Shown here: positions 56,896 to 64,000 of the stretch, in pieces
Numbering within the stretch: the first letter of the stretch is position 1
Layout of the letters: every line of letters starts with the position of its first letter
Origin: Phosphitispora fastidiosa
GTDB lineage: Bacteria; Bacillota; Thermincolia; Thermincolales; UBA2595
Assembly: GCF_019008365.1 (NCBI RefSeq)
Contig: NZ_JAHHUL010000012.1
Location: forward strand, 1-64,000
DNA length: 64,000 nt
Reading direction: 5' to 3'
The notes under the pieces: generated by a model
Seen by the model: only the letters and a program-made list of their open reading frames with translations
Database searches by the model: none
Told to the model about the DNA's origin: nothing
Translations under genes and position numbers: made by a program

Positions 56896-57750
56896 TTATT
56901 GTTTTTCTTTAAGCAGTCTGATTATTTCTTCCCTGATTTCATCCAGGGTGACAGGCTGTCCCCTTACCTCAAGACCCCTCCCCCTCAGTTCCCTGGATAT
57001 TACTGCTGCCGGTGGGATATCAAGGCCCATTTCCGACATAATCGGGTCAGCCAGTACATCACGCGTTTTTCCTGTAATGACTGCTTCACCGTTATTTAAA
57101 ACAACCAGCCGGTCAGCCAGGTGGGCTATTTCTGTGATTTCATGGGTCACCCAGATTACGGTTATCCCATGGTCCCGGTTCAAACGAGTAATAGTCCCGA
57201 TCAGAAGCTGTCTTCCCGAAGTATCAAGTCCTGCCGTTGGTTCATCAAGAACAATAACCTCAGGTGATGCCGCCAGCACTCCTGCCAGAGCAACTCTTCT
57301 CTTCTCACCACCGCTCAGTTCATAGGGCTGGCGGTTTTTATACCGTTCATAACCCAAGCCCACAGTATCCATAGCTCTCTGGACCAGTTCCGTGATTTCG
57401 TCCTGAGGATAACCATAATTCTCCGGACCGTAGGCAACTTCTTCATAGACGCTAGCCCCAAAAAGCTGGTGCTCAGGGTACTGAAAAACCAACCCGACTT
57501 TCCGCCTGGCTTCTCTGAGGCTGGCAGCAGATGAGTGGATGTTTTTGTCATCCAGCAGAACCTCCCCCGAATCCGGCTTCAGGAGGCCGTTTAAATGCTG
57601 CAGCAGGGTCGATTTGCCTGACCCGGTAGGTCCCATAACGGCAAGCCACTCTCCCCTGGCAGCCCGCAAATCAATGCCTTTAATGGCCTGCCTGGCAAAC
57701 GGAGTACCTTTTGAGTATTTATAGCTGACATTCTTTATTTCTATAGACAT
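56896..57750 (-). CDS. ecfA2: Energy-coupling factor transporter ATPase EcfA2
   Basis: The 284-aa ABC ATPase has Walker A GPTGSGKSTLLQ, Q-loop VFQYPEHQLFG, signature ELSGGEKRRVALAG, Walker B VIVLDEPTAGLD and the switch His in VTHEI. Its start overlaps the end of ecfA1 by 10 bp. The pair with EcfA1 and EcfT forms the shared ECF module for vitamins or metals; no S component lies nearby. Confidence 0.96.
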   Translation of the reverse strand: MSIEIKNVSYKYSKGTPFARQAIKGIDLRAARGEWLAVMGPTGSGKSTLLQHLNGLLKPDSGEVLLDDKNIHSSAASLREARRKVGLVFQYPEHQLFGASVYEEVAYGPENYGYPQDEITELVQRAMDTVGLGYERYKNRQPYELSGGEKRRVALAGVLAASPEVIVLDEPTAGLDTSGRQLLIGTITRLNRDHGITVIWVTHEITEIAHLADRLVVLNNGEAVITGKTRDVLADPIMSEMGLDIPPAAVISRELRGRGLEVRGQPVTLDEIREEIIRLLKEKQ

Positions 57751-58589
57751 ATAAAGTCCACCAGTTCTTCTAAAGAATTAATGTTCGCCGGTAATCTGAT
57801 ACCCTGTTCCTTTAGTGAATTAACCAGTTGATGCACCGGCGGCGCCTCAAGGCCTGTGAAGCGGAGACTTTCCTTATCGGCAAAAAGCTGTTCGGGGTTC
57901 CCCTCAAATACAATTTTGCCGCGTGCCATAGCCATTATCCGGCTGCTGTAAATTGTTTCACTCATATCGTGAGTCACATAGATAACTGTAATATTGTGAC
58001 GAGTGTTTAAGTCTCTGACCGCTGACAGGACTTCCTGCTTACTCCCGGGATCCAGCATTGAGGTCGGTTCATCAAGGACTATACACTCCGGACGCATGGC
58101 TAGCACCCCGGCGATGGCAACCTTCTGTTTTTGCCCCCCTGATAACCTGTGTGGCGGATAATTGCGGTATTCCTCCATACCCACCTGTTCTAAGGCCCAG
58201 TCAACCCTCTCCCTGATCTCGGTACGGGGCAGGCACAAGTTCTCACACCCAAAGGCGACGTCCTCTTCCACAACCGACGCAAATAACTGGGTATCCGGAT
58301 TCTGAAAAACCATTCCTATTTTTCTCCTTATTGCAGAGAGGTGGTCTCTTTTGTCAGTATCCAGACCATCTACTGAGACACTTCCCATACTTGGCAGTAA
58401 AAGTCCGTTTATCAGCCTGATCAATGTCGATTTGCCACAGCCGTTAGGGCCTACCAGAGCTAAAAATTCTCCTTTGTTGATATCCAGACTTATCTCGGAG
58501 AGCACATGACTCCCGGCGCTTTGAAAATTATCTTCCTTTTCCTTGGAGTACCAAAAGCTGACATCGCTGAACCTGATAAAAGAACCCAT
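57741..58589 (-). CDS. ecfA1: Energy-coupling factor transporter ATPase EcfA1
   Basis: The 282-aa ABC ATPase shows Walker A GPNGCGKSTLIR, Q-loop VFQNPDTQLFA, signature RLSGGQKQKVAIAG and Walker B CIVLDEPTSMLDP. Position directly after rplQ and before ecfA2 matches the conserved order in Firmicutes, which assigns it as A1. Confidence 0.96.
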   Translation of the reverse strand: MGSFIRFSDVSFWYSKEKEDNFQSAGSHVLSEISLDINKGEFLALVGPNGCGKSTLIRLINGLLLPSMGSVSVDGLDTDKRDHLSAIRRKIGMVFQNPDTQLFASVVEEDVAFGCENLCLPRTEIRERVDWALEQVGMEEYRNYPPHRLSGGQKQKVAIAGVLAMRPECIVLDEPTSMLDPGSKQEVLSAVRDLNTRHNITVIYVTHDMSETIYSSRIMAMARGKIVFEGNPEQLFADKESLRFTGLEAPPVHQLVNSLKEQGIRLPANINSLEELVDFICL

Positions 58590-58734
58590 ATACTCACCAC
58601 ACTATATGTTATATATTCAATCATATATCAATCATTATATTTGGCGCAGCCGAAAATATTAATTTAAAAAAACAGAAGCCAGGAATTGTTTACATAAATT
58701 TTAGTAAACCATCCTGACCTCGCTCATGTTCTAA

Positions 58735-59073
58735 TTATACAAGTTCCAGTATCACCATTTCAGCAGCGTCACCGCGGCGCTGGCCAACCTTGATTGTTCT
58801 GGTATAGCCACCCTGCCGGTCGGCATATTTAGTTGCCAGTACATCAAACAATTTTTTGACAACATCCTCATCATAGATAAATTGCATTGCCTGTCTGCGG
58901 GCATGTAAGTCGCCGCGTTTAGCCAGGGTAATCATTTTCTCCGTGACACGGCTTACAGACCTGGCACGGGCTGCTGTAGTCTGGACTCTTTCTTCACGAA
59001 GCAAGGAAGTAACCATGTTACGCACCAGGGCCTTCCTGTGATCGGTGGGCAGGCCCAGTTTGGGAAATGCCAT
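58735..59073 (-). CDS. rplQ: 50S ribosomal protein L17
   Basis: The 112-aa protein has the L17 start [21 protein letters not shown] and ends [13 protein letters not shown]. It follows rpoA by 20 bp. A 145-bp gap separates it from ecfA1. Confidence 0.98.
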   Translation of the reverse strand: MAFPKLGLPTDHRKALVRNMVTSLLREERVQTTAARARSVSRVTEKMITLAKRGDLHARRQAMQFIYDEDVVKKLFDVLATKYADRQGGYTRTIKVGQRRGDAAEMVILELV

Positions 59074-59093
59074 TTTGTTTCCCCCCTCCTGTC

Positions 59094-60032
59094 TTATTCT
59101 TCAGATTCCTTCAGGGAAAGACCGAGTTCATGCATCTTGTTAATAACCTCTTCAAGGGACTTCTTGCCAAGGTTACGGACCTTGATCATGTCCTCTTCAG
59201 TACGCTGTGTCAATTCTTCAACTGTATTTATTCCCGCTCTCTTGAGGCAGTTATAAGACCTAACTGATAAGTCAAGTTCCTCAATAGTCATTTCAAGTAT
59301 CTTATCTTTTTCTTCTTCTTCTTTTTCTACCATTATTTCTACATCATTAACTGTCTCAGTCAGACCAATAAACTGGCGCAGATACTCACTCAGTATCTTG
59401 GCTGAAAGGCTGGTAGCCTCATCAGGTCTAATGCTGCCATTTGTCCATACTTCCAGGGTAAGCTTGTCATAGTCGGTAATCTGCCCCACCCTGGTATCCT
59501 CTATATGGTAATTTACTTTGCGCACCGGAGTAAAAGCAGAATCTATCGGAATAACGCCGATAACATGATCCTCCTTTTTGTTCTTTTCCGCAGGGACATA
59601 GCCCCTGCCCTTGGCAGCAGTAATCTCCATATACAACCGGCCTTCAGATATAGTGGCAATCTTAAGCTCCGGATTAAGTATCTCCACATCTGCATCTGTG
59701 ATTATGTCACCTGCAGTAACTACTCCCGGTTCTTCTGTTTCAATCCGAAGCACCCGTTCCTCGTCAGTATGCATTTTTATACAGAGACCCTTCAGATTAA
59801 GGATTATATCTGTTACATCCTCAACAACTCCCGGTACTGTGGAAAACTCATGTAAAACACTGTCAATCCTCACTGAGGTAACCGCTGCTCCCGGTAATGA
59901 AGACAACAGGATACGCCTCAGAGAGTTACCCAGTGTTATGCCATAACCTCTCTCCAAAGGTTCAACCACAAACTTACCATAATCATCAATCAGTTCCACA
60001 CACTCTATTTTGGGCTTTTCGATCTCCAACAT
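59094..60032 (-). CDS. rpoA: RNA polymerase alpha subunit
   Basis: The 312-aa subunit has the assembly domain ([28 protein letters not shown], residues 18-45) and a C-terminal domain ([22 protein letters not shown], near 245-300) that contacts UP elements and activators. AAGGAGG precedes the ATG. Confidence 0.98.
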   Translation of the reverse strand: MLEIEKPKIECVELIDDYGKFVVEPLERGYGITLGNSLRRILLSSLPGAAVTSVRIDSVLHEFSTVPGVVEDVTDIILNLKGLCIKMHTDEERVLRIETEEPGVVTAGDIITDADVEILNPELKIATISEGRLYMEITAAKGRGYVPAEKNKKEDHVIGVIPIDSAFTPVRKVNYHIEDTRVGQITDYDKLTLEVWTNGSIRPDEATSLSAKILSEYLRQFIGLTETVNDVEIMVEKEEEEKDKILEMTIEELDLSVRSYNCLKRAGINTVEELTQRTEEDMIKVRNLGKKSLEEVINKMHELGLSLKESEE

Positions 60033-60070
60033 AAGTGACCCTCCTTCTCGAGACTTGAAACTTTGGTTGA

Positions 60071-60697
60071 TTACCTGGAGTACAGCTCTACAATAAGGTG
60101 TTCCTCAATAGGCATATCAATTTCTTCCCGAGAAGGAATAGCAACCACCTTTCCTGTAAACTGGTCGGCAGATACCTCGAGCCATGCTGGCGGGGTTTTT
60201 CTTGCCGCCTGTTCCGCCAGTTCCTTAACTCTATTGACCTCACGGCTTTTTTCACGAACTTCGACTACATCTCCAACCTTTACCAGAAACGAAGGTATAT
60301 TAACCTTTCTGCCGTTTACGGTAAAGTGGCCATGACGAACCAGCTGCCTGGCCTCAGTGCGTGAACCTGCATAGCCTAAACGGTAAACAACATTGTCAAG
60401 CCGTCTTTCCAGCAGTCTGAGAAGGTTTTCACCGGTAACCCCCTTCTGCCGTTCAGCTTTTTCAAAGTAGTTGCGGAATTGGGTCTCCAGAATACCGTAA
60501 ATCCGGCGGGCCTTCTGTTTTTCCCTGAGCTGAATACCATACTCAGAAACCTTTTTCCTGCTCTGCCCGTGTTCACCCGGAGCATAGCCTCTCCTATCAA
60601 TAGCACATTTATTGGTATAGCACCTGTCACCTTTAAGATATAATTTAGCGCCTTCCCTGCGGCATAATCTGCAAACAGGTCCATTGTATCTAGCCAT
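60071..60697 (-). CDS. rpsD: 30S ribosomal protein S4
   Basis: The 208-aa form contains an N-terminal zinc-binding set ([23 protein letters not shown]) and the S4 RNA-binding motif ([25 protein letters not shown]). It is the zinc-containing paralogue type, common in anaerobic Firmicutes. AGGAGG precedes the ATG. Confidence 0.98.
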   Translation of the reverse strand: MARYNGPVCRLCRREGAKLYLKGDRCYTNKCAIDRRGYAPGEHGQSRKKVSEYGIQLREKQKARRIYGILETQFRNYFEKAERQKGVTGENLLRLLERRLDNVVYRLGYAGSRTEARQLVRHGHFTVNGRKVNIPSFLVKVGDVVEVREKSREVNRVKELAEQAARKTPPAWLEVSADQFTGKVVAIPSREEIDMPIEEHLIVELYSR

Positions 60698-60713
60698 CCT
60701 GTGTCAACACCTC

Positions 60714-61100
60714 CTAAACTCTTCTTCTCTTTGGCGGACGGCAGCCGTTATGGGGAATAGGGGTAACGTCTTTAATCATGTTGACTTCCAGACCTGCGGC
60801 CTGAATAGCCCTGATAGCTGCTTCCCTTCCGGCGCCCGGCCCTTTAACAAAAACCTCTATTTCCTTCATACCGTGGTCCATAGCCTCTTTGGCAGCAGAT
60901 TCTGCCGCCATCTGGGCAGCAAACGGAGTGCTCTTTCTGGAACCTTTAAATCCCTGCGTTCCCGCACTGGACCATGATACACAATTCCCGTTGGTGTCTG
61001 CAATAGTGATTATGGTATTATTAAAAGTGGACTTGATATGGGCCACACCACGTTCAACATTCTTCCGTTCCTTACGTTTAGTTCTAACTCTACGAGCCAT
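60714..61100 (-). CDS. rpsK: 30S ribosomal protein S11
   Basis: The 128-aa protein shows [39 protein letters not shown] and the C-terminal [18 protein letters not shown] of S11. Confidence 0.98.
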   Translation of the reverse strand: MARRVRTKRKERKNVERGVAHIKSTFNNTIITIADTNGNCVSWSSAGTQGFKGSRKSTPFAAQMAAESAAKEAMDHGMKEIEVFVKGPGAGREAAIRAIQAAGLEVNMIKDVTPIPHNGCRPPKRRRV

Positions 61101-61116
61101 CCTTTATCCCCCCTTG

Positions 61117-61488
61117 CTATTTCTTGCGGCGAACGCCAACAGTCTTTTTGGGACCTTTTCTGGTCCTGGCATTAGTCTTGGTCTTTTGGCCCCGGACAGG
61201 CAGTCCCCGGCGATGCCGAATTCCGCGGTAGCACCCAATTTCCATCAGCCGCTTGATACTTAATGAGATATCCCTTCTCAGATCGCCTTCCACGTTCAGG
61301 TTTTTGTCAATGTATTCCCTGAGCTTGGCGATTTCCTCTTCGGTCAGGTCTCTGACCCGGGTATCAGGGTTAACCCCGGTTTCTGCCATGATCCGCTTGG
61401 AGACAGAGCGCCCGATCCCAAAAATATATGTCAGAGCAATTTCCACACGTTTCTCCCGAGGTAAGTCAACCCCAGCAATTCTCGCCAT
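61117..61488 (-). CDS. rpsM: 30S ribosomal protein S13
   Basis: The 123-aa protein starts at the ATG 61488 (GGAGGTG upstream) with [22 protein letters not shown] and ends in a basic tail [18 protein letters not shown]. The [17 protein letters not shown] motif is intact. Confidence 0.98.
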   Translation of the reverse strand: MARIAGVDLPREKRVEIALTYIFGIGRSVSKRIMAETGVNPDTRVRDLTEEEIAKLREYIDKNLNVEGDLRRDISLSIKRLMEIGCYRGIRHRRGLPVRGQKTKTNARTRKGPKKTVGVRRKK

Positions 61489-61516
61489 TATGTGCACCTC
61501 CGTCTTTTACAATTTT

Positions 61517-61874
<358 letters not shown>

Positions 61875-61905
61875 TAGGCAAACACCCTCCCTTTTGTTCG
61901 ACTTC

Positions 61906-62184
61906 TCAATCTATATGGCTTAACCCCAAGGTTTTTATGGTTTCACAGATTTCTTTCTCTGTAACGGGTTCCCCCCTGATCAGCTTTTTAGCTACGCTAT
62001 CAGCTTTTACAGGAAAAATATCAAGATGCTTAATGTTCTTTCTCTTGGGATTTATCAATTTCTTTTTTTCGCCATCTATTACCCGAACAAAGGCTTCATC
62101 AAGCACGTCATATATCAAGTATACCTTCCCTTTGTCTCGACCTGCAGAGGACCTGACCAACTGGCCAACCTGTACATTGTCCAT
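61906..62184 (-). CDS. KOW-domain RNA-binding protein
   Basis: A 92-aa protein (ATG 62184, GGAGGTG 10 bp upstream; a TTG at 62193 is possible). The KOW motif [30 protein letters not shown] fills the N-terminal half, followed by a basic region ([15 protein letters not shown]). This family (L14e-like) is often found between map and infA in Clostridia and is thought to bind ribosomal RNA; its exact role is not known to me. Confidence 0.88.
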   Translation of the reverse strand: MDNVQVGQLVRSSAGRDKGKVYLIYDVLDEAFVRVIDGEKKKLINPKRKNIKHLDIFPVKADSVAKKLIRGEPVTEKEICETIKTLGLSHID

Positions 62185-62223
62185 TACTGCCAAACACCTC
62201 CTGAAATCTGCCTCAATATTATA

Positions 62224-62970
62224 TTATACCTTAGTCAGAATTTCAGGCAGTTTATCAGTTATCACAACTGAGTGTTCAAAGTGGGCAGACAGTTTTTTAT
62301 CCTTTGTAACGACTGTCCAGTTATCACCCAGGGTCATGACTTCATATGTGCCCTGATTAACCATAGGTTCTATAGCCAGTGTCATTCCGGACCTCAGCCT
62401 GGGTCCGCGACCCGGCCTGCCGAAATTAGGCACCTGCGGTTCTTCATGCATTTGGCTGCCAATCCCGTGTCCAACATAGTCCCTGACAACCGAATAACCT
62501 TTTCCTTCAACAAAGGTCTGGATACTATGGGAAATGTCGCTTAACCGGTTACCATCCACCGCGTTGCCGATACCGGTAAATAAGGCTTCCTCGGTAACCC
62601 TGATCAGCTCCATGGCCTCATCACTGACCTCCCCTACCGGGACGGTTAAGGCTGCATCCCCAAAATACCCATTTATTTCCGCTCCAATATCAATACTAAT
62701 AATATCCCCATTTTCCAATTTTCTTAAACCAGGGATACCATGAACTACCTGTTCATTCACTGAAGCGCAAATTGAAGCCGGAAAACCATGATAACCTTTG
62801 AAGGCAGGCCTGGCGCCACTGGCAATGATGAAATCCTCGGCAATCTTATCCAACTCAAGTGTAGTGACATCCGGCCTGACCATTTTCTTTATTTCTTCGT
62901 GTGCTTGGGCCACTATGCGGCCCGCATCTCTCATCAAATCAATTTCACGGTCAGATTTACAAACAATCAC
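62224..62970 (-). CDS. map: Methionine aminopeptidase, type I
   Basis: The 248-aa enzyme removes the initiator Met. Metal ligands are visible in ISIDIGAEINGYFGDAALTV (two Asp), GHGIGSQMHEEPQVPN (His), TLAIEPMVN (Glu) and HSVV-adjacent Glu (FEHSVVI). The GTG at 62970 gives the usual length and 9 bp from GGAG; an ATG at 62976 is also in frame. It follows secY by about 16 bp. Confidence 0.96.
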   Translation of the reverse strand: MIVCKSDREIDLMRDAGRIVAQAHEEIKKMVRPDVTTLELDKIAEDFIIASGARPAFKGYHGFPASICASVNEQVVHGIPGLRKLENGDIISIDIGAEINGYFGDAALTVPVGEVSDEAMELIRVTEEALFTGIGNAVDGNRLSDISHSIQTFVEGKGYSVVRDYVGHGIGSQMHEEPQVPNFGRPGRGPRLRSGMTLAIEPMVNQGTYEVMTLGDNWTVVTKDKKLSAHFEHSVVITDKLPEILTKV

Positions 62971-62986
62971 GAACATTCGCTCCTAA

Positions 62987-64000
62987 CTATTTCATAAACC
63001 CTTGATAATGCCTCATAAGCAGGTGAGATTCTATCTGTTTCATGGTCTCAAGGGCTACACCCACAACAATGAGAAGTCCGGTACCACCGAAATATACGTT
63101 CTCGATTTTTGTGGCAACTAATACAAAGGTTGGCAAAATAGCTATCAAGGCCAAAAATATGGCACCAGAAAGAGTAACCCTTGTAAGTATCTTATCCAGA
63201 TATTCAGCTGTAGGCCTCCCCGGTCTCAGTCCTGGAATAAATCCGCCGTGTTTCTTCATATTGTCCGCCACATCAACTGGATTAAACGTAATTGCTGTAT
63301 AAAAATAGGTGAAAAATATGATAAACACTGCATACAATATGGAATGTGTCGGGCCGCCCCATCTGAATACATCCAGAATCCATTGAGAAATACCGGAAGA
63401 CTGGAAGAACTGCGCTATAGTAGTTGGGAAAAGCAAAATTGAAGATGCAAAGATTACCGGAATAACACCTGCCTGGTTTACCTTAAGAGGTATATGGGTA
63501 CTCTGCCCGCCATATACGCGCCGGCCCACAACCCTTTTGGCATATTGTACCGGAATCCTGCGCTGCCCTTCATTTACTGCTACTATCGCAGCTATAACCA
63601 TTGCTGCAATGACCACCAGGAAAATCACACTGAAGATATTAATTGTTCCAGCTGCAAGTCCTTGATAAATCCGATAAAGGGCACCCGGAAGCGCTGCTAC
63701 AATCCCTGCAAAAATTATCAGTGAAATACCATTCCCAATGCCTTTTTCAGTAATCTGCTCACCCAGCCACATAAGAAAAGCAGTTCCGGCTGTAAGCGTT
63801 ACAGCTATCATCAGGTAGGAACCAATCCCGGGATTAGTCAGGGCGTTGGCCGCCCGCAAGGTAAAGGCCATTCCAATTGCCTGGATGAAGGCCAGAACAA
63901 CAGTGCCATACCTGATATACTGGGTCATTTTCTTTCTGCCTTCCTCACCTTCCTTTGACAGTCGCTCAAGCTTAGGAATAACAACAGTCAAAAGCTGCAT
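62987..64000 (-). CDS. secY: Protein translocase subunit SecY, 5' end outside window
   Basis: A 337-residue C-terminal part of the Sec61/SecY channel. It is truncated by the window edge; roughly the first 80-90 residues lie beyond 64000, and the Met at the edge is internal. Eight or so transmembrane helices remain, together with the RRIPVQYAKRVVGR cytoplasmic loop, GGFIPGLRPGRPTAEYL and the C-terminal loop KQIESHLLMRHYQGFMK. It exports unfolded proteins with SecEG and SecA. The gene is directly followed by map, without adk between. Confidence 0.97.
   Translation of the reverse strand: MQLLTVVIPKLERLSKEGEEGRKKMTQYIRYGTVVLAFIQAIGMAFTLRAANALTNPGIGSYLMIAVTLTAGTAFLMWLGEQITEKGIGNGISLIIFAGIVAALPGALYRIYQGLAAGTINIFSVIFLVVIAAMVIAAIVAVNEGQRRIPVQYAKRVVGRRVYGGQSTHIPLKVNQAGVIPVIFASSILLFPTTIAQFFQSSGISQWILDVFRWGGPTHSILYAVFIIFFTYFYTAITFNPVDVADNMKKHGGFIPGLRPGRPTAEYLDKILTRVTLSGAIFLALIAILPTFVLVATKIENVYFGGTGLLIVVGVALETMKQIESHLLMRHYQGFMK

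Noticed and set aside
58687-58708. GTTTAC...GTAAAC hairpin upstream of ecfA1 as a terminator
   Set aside because: The stem is short and AT-rich, with no T-run, and ecf genes are normally read through from rplQ.

Overview
The window looks like a chromosomal segment of an anaerobic, endospore-forming Clostridia, most likely of a Peptococcaceae/Desulfotomaculum/Thermincola-like group. This is inference from gene content and order, not from a database match. The pointers are a Firmicutes-type secY-map-infA-rpmJ-rpsM-rpsK-rpsD-rpoA-rplQ-ecfA1A2T-truA block, a CwlD-type spore-cortex amidase, a cluster of Spo0A-box sequences, a leucine T-box, a Tat-exported [NiFe] hydrogenase with cytochrome b, and a ten-haem lipoprotein cytochrome c. 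Nearly all genes lie on the minus strand.

Region 1 (1-10.5 kb): three acetyl-CoA synthetase genes (one short AcsA type, two near-identical long Acs type). Between the two long ones sits a divergent pair of small paralogous proteins of unknown function, and upstream is a soluble PAS-PAS chemoreceptor. Upstream of each acs gene I see direct repeats (minus-strand core ACCGTT) phased at about 21 bp. They stand at the same distance from a predicted -35/-10 pair in all three cases. The layout resembles binding sites of LytTR-type response regulators and is the most interesting regulatory signal in the window.

Region 2 (10.5-25 kb): a complete branched-chain amino acid operon, ilvD-ilvB-ilvN-ilvC-ilvB2-leuA-leuC-leuD-leuB-cimA, led by a T-box with a CTC (Leu) specifier and preceded by lysC. 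CimA supplies 2-oxobutyrate from pyruvate, so acetyl-CoA from the acs genes could feed both CimA and LeuA.

Region 3 (25-36.5 kb): an arginine operon, argC-argJ-(radical SAM)-(FMN split barrel)-argB-argD-argF-argG-(small membrane protein)-argH. An ARG-box-like palindrome overlaps the -35 of its promoter.

Region 4 (36.5-48.8 kb): two tandem orphan histidine kinases behind three Spo0A-box sequences; a [NiFe] hydrogenase (small, large, cytochrome b) whose small subunit has Asp in place of a proximal-cluster Cys, preceded by a 35-codon ORF and hairpin; an AmmeMemoRadiSam pair; cwlD; and a decahaem cytochrome.

Region 5 (49-64 kb): rplM-rpsI, then TPR, hemerythrin, HD-GYP, flavin reductase, asnS and ArsC-like genes. 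These separate rplM-rpsI from truA-ecfT-ecfA2-ecfA1-rplQ-rpoA-rpsD-rpsK-rpsM-rpmJ-infA-KOW-map-secY (secY is cut by the window edge).

Three intergenic copies (18.3, 34.9 and 54.5 kb) of one long palindromic repeat family are present. The two long copies keep arm pairing through compensatory base changes. A separate GC-rich element with 14-bp terminal inverted repeats lies at 10.3 kb. I saw no rRNA, tRNA, CRISPR array or transposase gene.
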